A DNA stretch of 5,789 nucleotides from an uncultured Alphaproteobacteria bacterium (GTDB lineage: Bacteria > Pseudomonadota > Alphaproteobacteria > Rhizobiales > Pleomorphomonadaceae): contig CALCDT010000121.1 in the NCBI GenBank assembly GCA_937900425.1, positions 1-5,789 of the forward strand. The letters are read 5' to 3'. Position numbers and translations under genes: made by a program. Shown in pieces: positions 1 through 5,789 of this stretch; positions within the stretch are counted from its first letter, which is position 1; the number at the start of each line of letters is the position of its first letter. The notes under the pieces are model-generated. The model had not been told where the DNA came from. It searched no databases and saw only the letters and a program-made list of their open reading frames with translations.

Positions 1-1
1 C

Positions 2-1573
2 GACGGCCCGGACGGGCCGGTGCCCGGCGTCGCGGCGCGCTATGGCTACCGCGAGGCCGACCTTCGGGTCGAAGGCCTCGCCGCCTTCTTCGCCGGCCTC
101 GGCCTCAAGCCCGACAACGTGCTCGGCGTCAACCTTCCCAACGTCGCCGAGGCGGCGATCGTGATCCTCGCGGCCTGGCGCGCCGGCCTCGTCGTCGTGC
201 CGCTGCCGCTGCACTGGACCGACCGCGAGATCGCCCGCGCCGTCGAGCACGCCGGCATCCGCGCCATCGTCACCGCCTCGAAGGTCGAGGACCGTCCCTG
301 CGGCGAGCACATGCGCGACATCGCCGCCGACAATTTCACGATCCGCTTCGTCATCGGCCTCGGCGAGGAGCAGCCGGACGGTCTGATCGACCTCGCGCTG
401 GTGATGGCCGATCTCGGCGGCCTCGGCGCCGCGCCGGATCTGCAGCGCCGCGGCAATGCGGCCGACCATGTCGCGGCCCTTTCCTTCTCCCGACGCGACG
501 GCCGCCTCGTCGCGGTGCCGCTGACCCACAATCATCTGATCGCGCTAGGCCGCGCCCATGCCGACGCGGCCGGCGTCGCTTCGGGGGCGACGCTCGCTTC
601 CTCCATGATGCCCGCCGGCCTCGGCGGCCTTTGCGCCCTCGCGACGGCGCTCGTCGCCGACGCCCGTCTGGTCTGCCATCATGGCCGCAGCGTCGAGGGT
701 CTCGTCGCCGGCACGGTGCAGAGCGGCGACGGCGAGAGCGGTCCCCTCCATCTGATGATTCCGGCCACCCTCGCCCGGCCCTTCGCCGAAGCCTTCGACG
801 CCGCCGGCGAGAGTGTGCGCCCGGCGCTGTCTCTCGTCGCCCACCAGCCGGGCCGTGGCGAGACGCCGGCGCTCGACGGCTGGACGGTGACGGATCTTTC
901 GTCCTTCGGCGGACTGACGCTGGTGCCGGTGCGACGGGTGGAGGGTCGTCGTGCGGCGCCCTGGCCGGCCGGAGACCTCGTCCTCGCATCCGGTGCGGTG
1001 GCGGCCGCCTTGCGGCTCAAGCCGCGGATGCGGGCCGGCGACCGCCGTCCCTCAGCCTCGACCGGCGAGATCGTCCTCGAAGGCGCGATCGTGCCGGATG
1101 CGCCGTGGCCGGAGCCGGCCGCCGGCGGCTCGGGCCGCGTGCTCGCCGTCAACGGCGAGGGCCGGCTGCGAACCGGCGTCTTCGGCGAACTCACCGCCGA
1201 CGGCAAGGGCCTGCGTGCCGGTGGCATGGTCGCCGACAGCGCCATCGTCGCCGGCGAGACCATCGATCTCGCCGCGCTCGACGCCCGCTTCGCCCGCTTC
1301 CCCGGCCTCGCCGACGCGGCCGCCTACGCCCTCGACGATGCCTTGCTGGGCCAGCGCGTCGGCATGGCCTACGTCCCGAGCGACGGCGCCGAGATCGATC
1401 CGGAGGACGTCGCCGCCTTCCTCGAGGCGGACGGGCTCGGCCTGCTGGAACGGCCGTCGGTGGTGGCGAAAGTCGCGGCGATCCCGCGCGGAACCGACGG
1501 CAAGGTCGAACGCTCCGCCCTCTTCGTGAAGGCCGAAGCGCCCCGCGCCGCCAAAGCCGTCGTGGCCGCCTGA
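2..1573 (+). CDS. Acyl-CoA synthetase-like AMP-binding protein with degenerate core motifs (5' partial)
   Basis: This protein resembles class I adenylate-forming enzymes (acyl-CoA synthetases/AMP ligases), which activate a carboxylate with ATP and pass it to CoA. The frame is open to the window edge. A GTG at 20 is possible but has no ribosome site, and the N-terminal lead-in usual for the family would be missing, so I treat the gene as cut by the window. Numbering from that GTG, residues 13-85 follow the family pattern (the RVEGLAAFFAGLGLKPDNV region, then a Rossmann-like part). Residues 154-170, where a TSGTTGxPKG-type phosphate loop is expected, read SFSRRDGRLVAV. The YGxTE-type site near 295-300 reads SFGGLTL. 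The TGD motif near 385 reads TGVFG. The C-terminal subdomain is recognisable, and GKVERSAL (494-501) keeps the lysine position. The fold assignment is fairly sure. Catalysis is doubtful and the substrate is unknown. The gene ends in TGA. Confidence 0.85.
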   Translation, partial: DGPDGPVPGVAARYGYREADLRVEGLAAFFAGLGLKPDNVLGVNLPNVAEAAIVILAAWRAGLVVVPLPLHWTDREIARAVEHAGIRAIVTASKVEDRPCGEHMRDIAADNFTIRFVIGLGEEQPDGLIDLALVMADLGGLGAAPDLQRRGNAADHVAALSFSRRDGRLVAVPLTHNHLIALGRAHADAAGVASGATLASSMMPAGLGGLCALATALVADARLVCHHGRSVEGLVAGTVQSGDGESGPLHLMIPATLARPFAEAFDAAGESVRPALSLVAHQPGRGETPALDGWTVTDLSSFGGLTLVPVRRVEGRRAAPWPAGDLVLASGAVAAALRLKPRMRAGDRRPSASTGEIVLEGAIVPDAPWPEPAAGGSGRVLAVNGEGRLRTGVFGELTADGKGLRAGGMVADSAIVAGETIDLAALDARFARFPGLADAAAYALDDALLGQRVGMAYVPSDGAEIDPEDVAAFLEADGLGLLERPSVVAKVAAIPRGTDGKVERSALFVKAEAPRAAKAVVAA

Positions 1574-1616
1574 CCGGTCGGTCTCGCCGGCACGACGGGA
1601 CCCCGGGGTTCGCGGA

Positions 1617-1630
1617 TCACGAAATCGTGA
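1617..1630. repeat. Perfect 6+2+6 dyad TCACGA-AA-TCGTGA
   Basis: Two six-base arms that are exact reverse complements are separated by AA, 44 bases after the stop of the AMP-binding gene. The symmetry and short spacer are compatible with a binding site for a dimeric regulator, or with a short stem at the end of the upstream transcript. No T-run follows, so a classical intrinsic terminator is unlikely. Dyads of this length also occur by chance, so the functional call is weak. Confidence 0.25.
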
Positions 1631-1854
1631 ACGGCGGGAGCGGAAGGAATTTCAACCATCTGGTCGAAAGGGCGTCGTCTGGCGGTGCAGCGACTCCTGC
1701 GCCGGCGGCTTCGATCTGCTATCACGCGGTCGAGCCGACCGATCCTCCCATGCCTCCCGACCGGCGGTTCCGAACCCGATTTTCCGCGCCTCCCCGGCTT
1801 CCGTCGCCGGCCATTTCCGGCCGCGTCGCATCCGGAGGATTCGCCGAACGCCGC

Positions 1855-1860
1855 AAAGGA
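1855..1860 (+). promoter_or_regulatory. Ribosome binding site of the DsbA-family gene
   Basis: AAAGGA sits seven bases before the ATG at 1868. It decides the start, because the same frame remains open for 61 more codons upstream without any family-like residues. Confidence 0.75.
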
Positions 1861-1867
1861 CGCCCTC

Positions 1868-2542
1868 ATGTCGGACACGCACCCCCATGGCGGCCTCGCC
1901 GTCGACGTCTTCCTCGACGTGATCTGCCCGTGGTGCTACCTCGGCAAGCGTAATCTGGAGGCGGCCCTTTCCCTCGTTCCGGAACTCGACGTCGCCGTGC
2001 GCTGGCGCGCCTTCCAGCTCGATCCCTCGATCCCCTCCGCCGGCAAGGATCGGCGGACCTATCTGTCCGAGAAGTTCGCCGACCCGCGTCGGATCGAGGA
2101 GATGCACCGAAGGCTCGAGGAGGTCGGCGAGGCGGTCGGCGTCGCCTTCGCCTTCGACCGCATCGAGATCACGCCGAACACGCTCGACTGCCACCGCCTG
2201 ATCCGCTGGGCCGGCGCCGAGGGCCTCGGCGACGCCATGGTCGAGGCGCTCTGCGCCGCCTTCTTCTCCGAAGGTCGCGACCTCACGAGGATCGAGACGC
2301 TGATGGCCGTCGCCGACGAAGTCGGCCTCGACGGGGACGAGATCCGCGACCGGCTGGAAAGCGACCTCGACGTCGAGATCGTGCGCGCCGAGATCGACTA
2401 CGCCGGCCGCATCGGCATCACCGGCGTGCCCTGCTTCGTGATGGGCGGCCGCTACGCCCTCTCGGGCGCCCAGTCGCCGGAAGTCCTCGCGGACGCCTTC
2501 ACCCGGATCTCGGCGGAGCTTTCGGCCGACGCGGCCGAGTGA
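1868..2542 (+). CDS. DsbA family oxidoreductase (FrnE-like), 224 residues
   Basis: This is a thioredoxin-fold thiol-disulfide oxidoreductase of the DsbA superfamily, FrnE-like branch. Residues 11-19 form the first strand (VDVFLDVI) and lead directly into the active site C20-P-W-C23, followed by YLGKR, a typical family start. A helical insertion covers roughly 60-160 and includes the NTLDCHRLIRW block (104-114). The thioredoxin fold resumes with GITGVPCFVMGGRYALSGAQ (183-202), where P188 is the expected cis-proline next to the active site. There is no signal peptide or membrane segment, so a cytoplasmic location is likely, unlike true periplasmic DsbA. Length is normal for the branch and the gene appears intact. 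The start is set by AAAGGA seven bases upstream. Members are linked to redox or oxidative-stress handling and some to polyketide biosynthesis; the substrate here is unknown. The neighbouring genes do not reveal a role. Confidence 0.94.
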   Translation: MSDTHPHGGLAVDVFLDVICPWCYLGKRNLEAALSLVPELDVAVRWRAFQLDPSIPSAGKDRRTYLSEKFADPRRIEEMHRRLEEVGEAVGVAFAFDRIEITPNTLDCHRLIRWAGAEGLGDAMVEALCAAFFSEGRDLTRIETLMAVADEVGLDGDEIRDRLESDLDVEIVRAEIDYAGRIGITGVPCFVMGGRYALSGAQSPEVLADAFTRISAELSADAAE

Positions 2543-2798
2543 CGGCGGCAGGGGGACGGCGCCGCGGAGCCGAGGCCCGCCACGATTTCCGCGGAGCTTA
2601 TGAGGACCCTGCGGCCCGACTCGAGGGAATTTCGGGTCGAAGATATCGAAGTCGGAAAGGGCCCATCACCCTCCATACCCGGCTCGTGAATGTCCGGCTC
2701 GTCGGATAGTCACGAGGTCACGGCCCGACCGGGCGGCACCCTGTCGGGCCTGTCTGCGCTCGTCAGTTCCGGCAGGTCGGGACTTCAAGAGCCTGGTT
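2543..2798. other. Gene-free convergent intergenic region
   Basis: These 256 bases separate the 3' ends of two converging genes. No family-like or well-initiated reading frame was found. They hold a strong GC hairpin (2722-2750), a weaker stem at 2765-2785 with one G-U pair when read on the plus strand, and two small direct repeats: CCGCGGAGC at 2562 and 2589, and CCGGCTCGT at 2679 and 2694. The small repeats may be chance in sequence this GC-rich. Confidence 0.6.
2722..2750. terminator. Candidate bidirectional terminator hairpin between converging genes
   Basis: GGCCCGAC (2722-2729) and GTCGGGCC (2743-2750) are exact reverse complements, giving an eight-base-pair GC-rich stem. After one mismatch, GGG (2731-2733) can pair with CCC (2739-2741) around a five-base loop. 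It lies about 180 bases after the DsbA-family stop and 49 bases beyond the stop of the minus-strand asparagine-synthase-like gene, where a shared terminator would be expected. Neither side has a T-run, so it is not a textbook intrinsic terminator. It could instead protect RNA 3' ends. Confidence 0.4.
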
Positions 2799-4268
2799 TC
2801 AGAGACGCGGATTGATCGGGATGTCCGACAGTTCCGGGGCGCCTCGCTTGAATATCTCCGTGAACAAGCTACCTGCGCGTCGGGACAGGAAAGGAGCGGA
2901 GAGAGAGATCTCCAACATTCTCCGGCAGTTTATGAAGGCATGCGTGTCAAAGGCAAAATCCGTTTCCTGCAAGACTTCCGAGATCCAGGTGCCGCAGCGG
3001 TGCTCCCAGTAGAACATGTCCAGCATGTCATACCCGTATAGTTTCTCGGCGGTGAATTCGGTTTCATCGAAAAAGCGCGTGAAATGGTCCTTCGCGAACT
3101 TGTGCCAAAGAGGCTTGGCGCGCGGCAGGACGTCTCCTCGCTCATGGCAGGGTCCGTTCTTTCCCCAGAAGGCCCGCCCGATCTCGTTCAGATTCGAGCG
3201 TATGTGAAGCGTCTTTCCAGGAATGTTCGGCAGAAGGCTCTGGGCGTATGCAGAAATCAGCGACGCCCTGTGCTTGTACCACGACCATGCCTTCACCCGT
3301 CGCACGAGCTTCTTGTCGATCGAGACCGGGATCACCTTGGAGGTGCCACCAAGGGCGACGGTCGCGTCGAACTGCTCCTCGGAGGCGAGAATGAAATGGT
3401 CGAGCGACAGGCGGTCGGCGATCTGACCGGCGATGAGCGCGTCGGCCCGTTCGACCGGTCTCGTGTAGTAGGTGAAGAAAACGTCATTCTGGTTCCGGAT
3501 CAACGCCAGGGAGGCGCGGGAATCCATCCCGGCGGTCAGGCCTCGCACCAAGCGTCGCCTCGAACCGAGCATCGACGCCTGGGCCCGGGCAAGCAGGATG
3601 AATTCGTCTGCCAGATCACTGATATTGTCCGTGGTCGGCAGGGTATCTCTTGGGTAAAAGCGTAATGTCCGGAATGTCTTCGTGTTGAGAATGTGATTCG
3701 GCGTCAGAATTTTCGTGTGCTCCAGGGGCGAAAGATTGCCGAGAGCCCCTGTTTGCCATAGCTTTCGTTCGTGTACGAATTCTGGCCGCAGGCTTGCGCC
3801 TTCGTCAAGGACTTCTATCAAGTGAAAGTTTGATGAAATAAGATGATTTTCGGCGTTGTAATTGACCTTCAACATGGCGCAGGCATCATTGACAATCTTT
3901 GGAGGTATCCCCAACCCCTCCCGATAGACGATGACGTGTCTGCCGGCCAGATAGTCCAGTGCCCGGAGGAACATTTCCTCCCCATGAACGAGTGCTCCGA
4001 GCAATTTTTCCGGGACAGTCGAATTGCTGGAGGTGTTTGTCGCCAGATCAAGAGCAACGCCGATCACAGCAACATATGCCCCCGTTCGGTCATTTGATGC
4101 GTGGGCAAACTCCAAGTCGGATTGCGTATAGACCTGGGCGCCGCATGGCAGCCCTCTTCCAATCATTCTCCATGAGAAGGGTATTTTTCTTTTTCCATTC
4201 ATAGAAATTATATAAGAATAAGGCGGAGCCGGCGCCTTGTTGTATTTGAAGTTCTTTTGCACCAGCAT
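2799..4268 (-). CDS. Asparagine synthase-related protein, 489 residues, compositionally foreign
   Basis: The product resembles the asparagine-synthase-related proteins, whose PP-loop synthetase domain adenylates a carboxylate and transfers an amine; the substrate is unknown. With ATG 4268 as residue 1, LAGRHVIVYREG (107-118) and NDACAM match the remnant glutaminase-like half, and TPNHILNTKTF (189-199) is the usual linker block. GLTAGMDSR (243-251) is the pyrophosphate loop, normally SGGxDS. FYWEHRCGTW (419-428) and a C-terminal PINP segment are typical of the subfamily. No Met-Cys N-terminus is present, so glutamine hydrolysis is not expected. The frame stays open to a GTG at 4376, and neither start has a good ribosome site. 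ATG 4268 is preferred because family-like sequence begins soon after it (about residue 17, YSYIISMNGK). GC falls to about 40% in parts against over 70% in neighbouring genes, which suggests transfer. Similar proteins often occur in surface-polysaccharide or peptide-modification loci, but no such partner is visible here. Confidence 0.86.
   Translation of the reverse strand: MLVQKNFKYNKAPAPPYSYIISMNGKRKIPFSWRMIGRGLPCGAQVYTQSDLEFAHASNDRTGAYVAVIGVALDLATNTSSNSTVPEKLLGALVHGEEMFLRALDYLAGRHVIVYREGLGIPPKIVNDACAMLKVNYNAENHLISSNFHLIEVLDEGASLRPEFVHERKLWQTGALGNLSPLEHTKILTPNHILNTKTFRTLRFYPRDTLPTTDNISDLADEFILLARAQASMLGSRRRLVRGLTAGMDSRASLALIRNQNDVFFTYYTRPVERADALIAGQIADRLSLDHFILASEEQFDATVALGGTSKVIPVSIDKKLVRRVKAWSWYKHRASLISAYAQSLLPNIPGKTLHIRSNLNEIGRAFWGKNGPCHERGDVLPRAKPLWHKFAKDHFTRFFDETEFTAEKLYGYDMLDMFYWEHRCGTWISEVLQETDFAFDTHAFINCRRMLEISLSAPFLSRRAGSLFTEIFKRGAPELSDIPINPRL
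4203..4238 (-). promoter_or_regulatory. Hairpin followed by an AT-rich tract with a TATAAT match
   Basis: On the minus strand AAGGCG and CGCCTT (plus-strand 4233-4238 and 4220-4225) form a six-base-pair stem with a seven-base loop. It is followed by an AT-rich stretch containing an exact TATAAT (4212 down to 4207). The stem plus AT tail resembles a weak terminator or attenuator. The TATAAT could be a -10 box, but no TTGACA-like -35 is found at 16-18 bases. It lies inside the first codons of the asparagine-synthase-like gene if ATG 4268 is the start, so it may have no function. Confidence 0.2.
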
Positions 4269-4390
4269 AATTTCAACTCTATGTGGCAACTTGTGTCCGC
4301 AGCCTGCGCGCCACGGTAAAGTCCTTTTTTCACAACGACGTAGCGGGTTCAACACTATTGTGTACGTCGCCGCCACGGGCTGAACGCCGG

Positions 4391-4406
4391 CCGGCCATCG
4401 GGCCGG
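4391..4406. terminator. Short GC hairpin downstream of mfd
   Basis: CCGGCC and GGCCGG enclose a four-base loop, 89 bases past the mfd stop in the direction of mfd transcription. No T-run follows on the minus strand. It may help end or stabilise the mfd transcript, but such stems are common by chance in this GC-rich sequence. Confidence 0.2.
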
Positions 4407-4428
4407 TTGCGGAGCGGCGACCAGATCT

Positions 4429-4491
4429 GCTTCGGTAACGGGAGCAGGAGATCGCTGGCGCCGTCTTGGCCGGGATATTCTAGCCGAAGCA
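4429..4491. repeat. Inverted repeat TGCTTCGG/CCGAAGCA just after mfd
   Basis: Two exact eight-base arms (4429-4436 and 4484-4491) face each other across 47 bases. The right arm begins only three bases beyond the mfd stop codon. In mfd mRNA they could close a larger stem-loop. The inner region has only partial further pairing, so this is a structural observation and not an assigned element. Confidence 0.3.
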
Positions 4492-4494
4492 AGC

Positions 4495-5789
4495 TCACGC
4501 CGCCTTCGGCTTCACCTCGTCGACCATCCGCACCAGCCGGACCAGCACCGCCGCCGTGCCCTTGAGCCGCTGCTCCGGGGTCGGCCAGTCGCGGGCGAGG
4601 ACGACCTTGTGGTCGGGGCGAATCTTCGCCAGCACGCCCTGCTCGCCGATGTAGCGCACCAGCGCCGCCGGGTTGGCGAATTCGCCGCCGCGGAAGGCGA
4701 TGACGACGCCCTTCGGCCCGGCGTCGACCTTCTCGACGTTGGCCCGCCGGCAGAAGGCCTTGATCATCACGATCTTCAGCAGATGCTCGACTTCCTCGGG
4801 CAGCGGCCCGAAGCGGTCGATCAGCTCGGCGCCGAAGCCGTCGATCTCGCCCGGCTCGTCGAGGTCGGCGAGGCGGCGGTAGAGGTCGAGGCGGAGCTGG
4901 AGGTCGGGGACGTAGTGGTCCGGGATCATCACCGGCGTTCCCACCGTGATCGTCGGCGACCATTGGTCGTCGGTCAGGCTGTCGTCGCCGGTCTTGAGCG
5001 AGGCGACCGCCTCCTCCAGCATCTGCTGGTAGAGTTCGTAGCCGACTTCCTTGATGTGGCCGGACTGCTCCTCGCCGACGAGATTGCCGGCGCCGCGCAG
5101 GTCGAGGTCGTGGCTGGCGAGCTGGAAGCCGGCGCCGAGCGTGTCGAGCGACTGCAGCACGCGCAGGCGCCGCTCCGCCGTCGCCGTCAGCTTGCGCTCG
5201 GCCGGGGTCGTGAAGATCGCGTAGGCCCTGGTCTTGGAGCGGCCGACGCGGCCCTTCAGCTGATAGAGCTGGGCGAGGCCGAACATGTCGGCCCGGTAGA
5301 TGATCAGCGTGTTGGCGGTCGGAATGTCGAGGCCCGATTCGACGATGGTCGTCGACAGCAGCACGTCGAAACGCCCCTCGTAGAAGGCGTTCATGATGTC
5401 CTCGAGCTCGGTCGCGCCCATCTGGCCGTGGGCGAGCGCCACCCGCACCTCCGGCACCGTGCGCTCGAGGAACTCCTTCTGGTCGGCGAGATCGGAGACC
5501 CGCGGACAGACGTAGAAGGCCTGGCCGCCGCGGTATTTCTCGCGCAGCAGCGCCTCGCGGATCACCAGCGGGTCGAAGGGCGTGACGAAGGTGCGCACCG
5601 CGAGGCGGTCGACCGGCGGGGTCGCGATCAGCGACAGCTCGCGCACGCCGGTGAGCGCCAGCTGCAGCGTGCGCGGGATCGGCGTCGCCGACAGGGTCAG
5701 CACATGGACGTCCGACTTCAGCTCCTTGAGCCGCTCCTTGTGCTTGACGCCGAAATGCTGCTCCTCGTCGATGATCAGCAGGCCGAGGT
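4495..5789 (-). CDS. mfd: Transcription-repair coupling factor Mfd, C-terminal 430 residues (5' partial)
   Basis: Mfd is a double-stranded-DNA translocase that removes RNA polymerase stalled at DNA lesions and recruits UvrA for nucleotide excision repair. The window holds about the last third of a protein that is normally around 1150 residues. Numbering from the first whole codon: DEEQHFGV (7-14, Walker B/motif II), LSATPIPRT (32-40, motif III), TTIVESGLDIP (146-156, motif V) and QLKGRVGR (176-183, motif VI with its arginine fingers). Next comes the RecG/Mfd-type TRG region (FQLASHDLDLRGAGN, about 221-235, then EEQSGHI at 239-245). From about residue 292 follows the C-terminal regulatory domain, with the typical LRLDLYRRLA and DRFGPLPEEVEHLL blocks. 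All visible motifs are intact. The frame is open past the window edge; the GTG at 5703 is internal, because the DEEQ motif is coded upstream of it. The gene ends in TGA. Confidence 0.98.
   Translation of the reverse strand, partial: LGLLIIDEEQHFGVKHKERLKELKSDVHVLTLSATPIPRTLQLALTGVRELSLIATPPVDRLAVRTFVTPFDPLVIREALLREKYRGGQAFYVCPRVSDLADQKEFLERTVPEVRVALAHGQMGATELEDIMNAFYEGRFDVLLSTTIVESGLDIPTANTLIIYRADMFGLAQLYQLKGRVGRSKTRAYAIFTTPAERKLTATAERRLRVLQSLDTLGAGFQLASHDLDLRGAGNLVGEEQSGHIKEVGYELYQQMLEEAVASLKTGDDSLTDDQWSPTITVGTPVMIPDHYVPDLQLRLDLYRRLADLDEPGEIDGFGAELIDRFGPLPEEVEHLLKIVMIKAFCRRANVEKVDAGPKGVVIAFRGGEFANPAALVRYIGEQGVLAKIRPDHKVVLARDWPTPEQRLKGTAAVLVRLVRMVDEVKPKAA

Larger units (their letters stand above)
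1574..1867. other. Intergenic spacer between the AMP-binding and DsbA-family genes
   Basis: These 294 bases are GC-rich. They contain a short perfect dyad (1617-1630) and, at the right end, the ribosome site of the next gene. The reading frame of the DsbA-family gene stays open leftwards to 1685, but that translation is arginine- and proline-rich and unlike the family, so it is taken as untranslated leader. No clear sigma-70 -35/-10 pair and no hairpin followed by a T-run could be recognised. It is therefore undecided whether the DsbA-family gene has its own promoter or is read through from the gene upstream. Confidence 0.5.

Noticed and set aside
46..1529. Long open frames on both strands overlapping the AMP-binding gene (such as minus 351-989, minus 679-1263, plus 951-1529)
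   Set aside because: They are rich in Arg, Pro, Ser and Ala with no family-like motifs, as expected from shadow frames of very GC-rich coding DNA. The frame ending at 1573 explains the region.
1599..1612. ACCCC/GGGGT palindrome after the AMP-binding gene as a terminator
   Set aside because: The arms abut with no loop space and no T-run follows, so a stable terminator hairpin is unlikely.
631..1953. A 440-codon plus-strand frame spanning the AMP-binding gene, the spacer and the DsbA-family start
   Set aside because: Its translation is mostly arginine and proline repeats and overlaps two well-supported genes in other frames.
1652..2194. Minus-strand frame of 180 codons opposite the DsbA-family gene
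   Set aside because: It is antisense to a gene with a clear CPWC active site and ribosome site, and its product resembles no known family.
2543..2798. CRISPR, tRNA, attachment site or transposon ends in the spacers
   Set aside because: Only isolated nine-base repeats were found, with no regular array, cloverleaf, terminal inverted repeats or matching flanking duplications on the two sides of the low-GC gene.
3084..3665. Plus-strand frame of 193 codons opposite the asparagine-synthase-like gene
   Set aside because: It is antisense to recognisable PP-loop synthetase sequence, with no family-like motifs of its own.
4355..4963. Minus-strand frame of 202 codons overlapping the mfd 3' end
   Set aside because: It is a low-complexity Arg/Pro/Gly shadow of the mfd C-terminal domain in another frame.
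5701..5703. GTG as the start of a 402-residue helicase gene
   Set aside because: The frame continues upstream and encodes the DEEQHFGV motif and following helix of Mfd, so this codon is an internal valine.

Overview
The window looks like a piece of chromosome from a high-GC alphaproteobacterium, probably of the Rhizobiales/Hyphomicrobiales type. This is inferred from the very GC-rich coding sequence (hand counts of about 72-73% in 60-base samples of the DsbA-family and mfd genes), the codon use and the style of the Mfd and DsbA-family proteins. No rRNA, tRNA or other taxonomic marker is present, so the genus cannot be given.

Layout, left to right. (1) The 3' part of a plus-strand gene for an acyl-CoA-synthetase-like (AMP-binding superfamily) protein, whose start lies off the left edge. 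It keeps the fold pattern and the C-terminal lysine motif but has lost the usual ATP-phosphate loop and several other core motifs. (2) A spacer of about 290 bases holding a short perfect dyad. (3) A complete plus-strand gene for a FrnE-like DsbA-family thiol oxidoreductase with a CPWC active site. (4) A gene-free stretch of about 255 bases with a GC-rich hairpin, lying between converging genes. (5) A minus-strand gene for an asparagine-synthase-related protein of about 489 residues, clearly less GC-rich than everything around it. (6) A short spacer with inverted repeats. (7) The 3' part of mfd, the transcription-repair coupling factor, on the minus strand and running off the right edge.

The two left genes read rightwards and the two right genes read leftwards, so the DsbA-family gene and the asparagine-synthase-like gene converge. 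The genes do not form one recognisable pathway. mfd is housekeeping. The DsbA-family and AMP-binding genes look like ordinary resident chromosomal genes. The asparagine-synthase-like gene looks like a single-gene acquisition placed in the formerly convergent gap behind mfd. No integrase, transposase, tRNA or flanking target-site duplication was seen.

The most interesting points are the lone compositionally distinct asparagine-synthase-like gene, which lacks an obvious glutaminase nucleophile and has a variant pyrophosphate loop, and the AMP-binding protein with a decayed catalytic core. I see no convincing new multi-gene system here.
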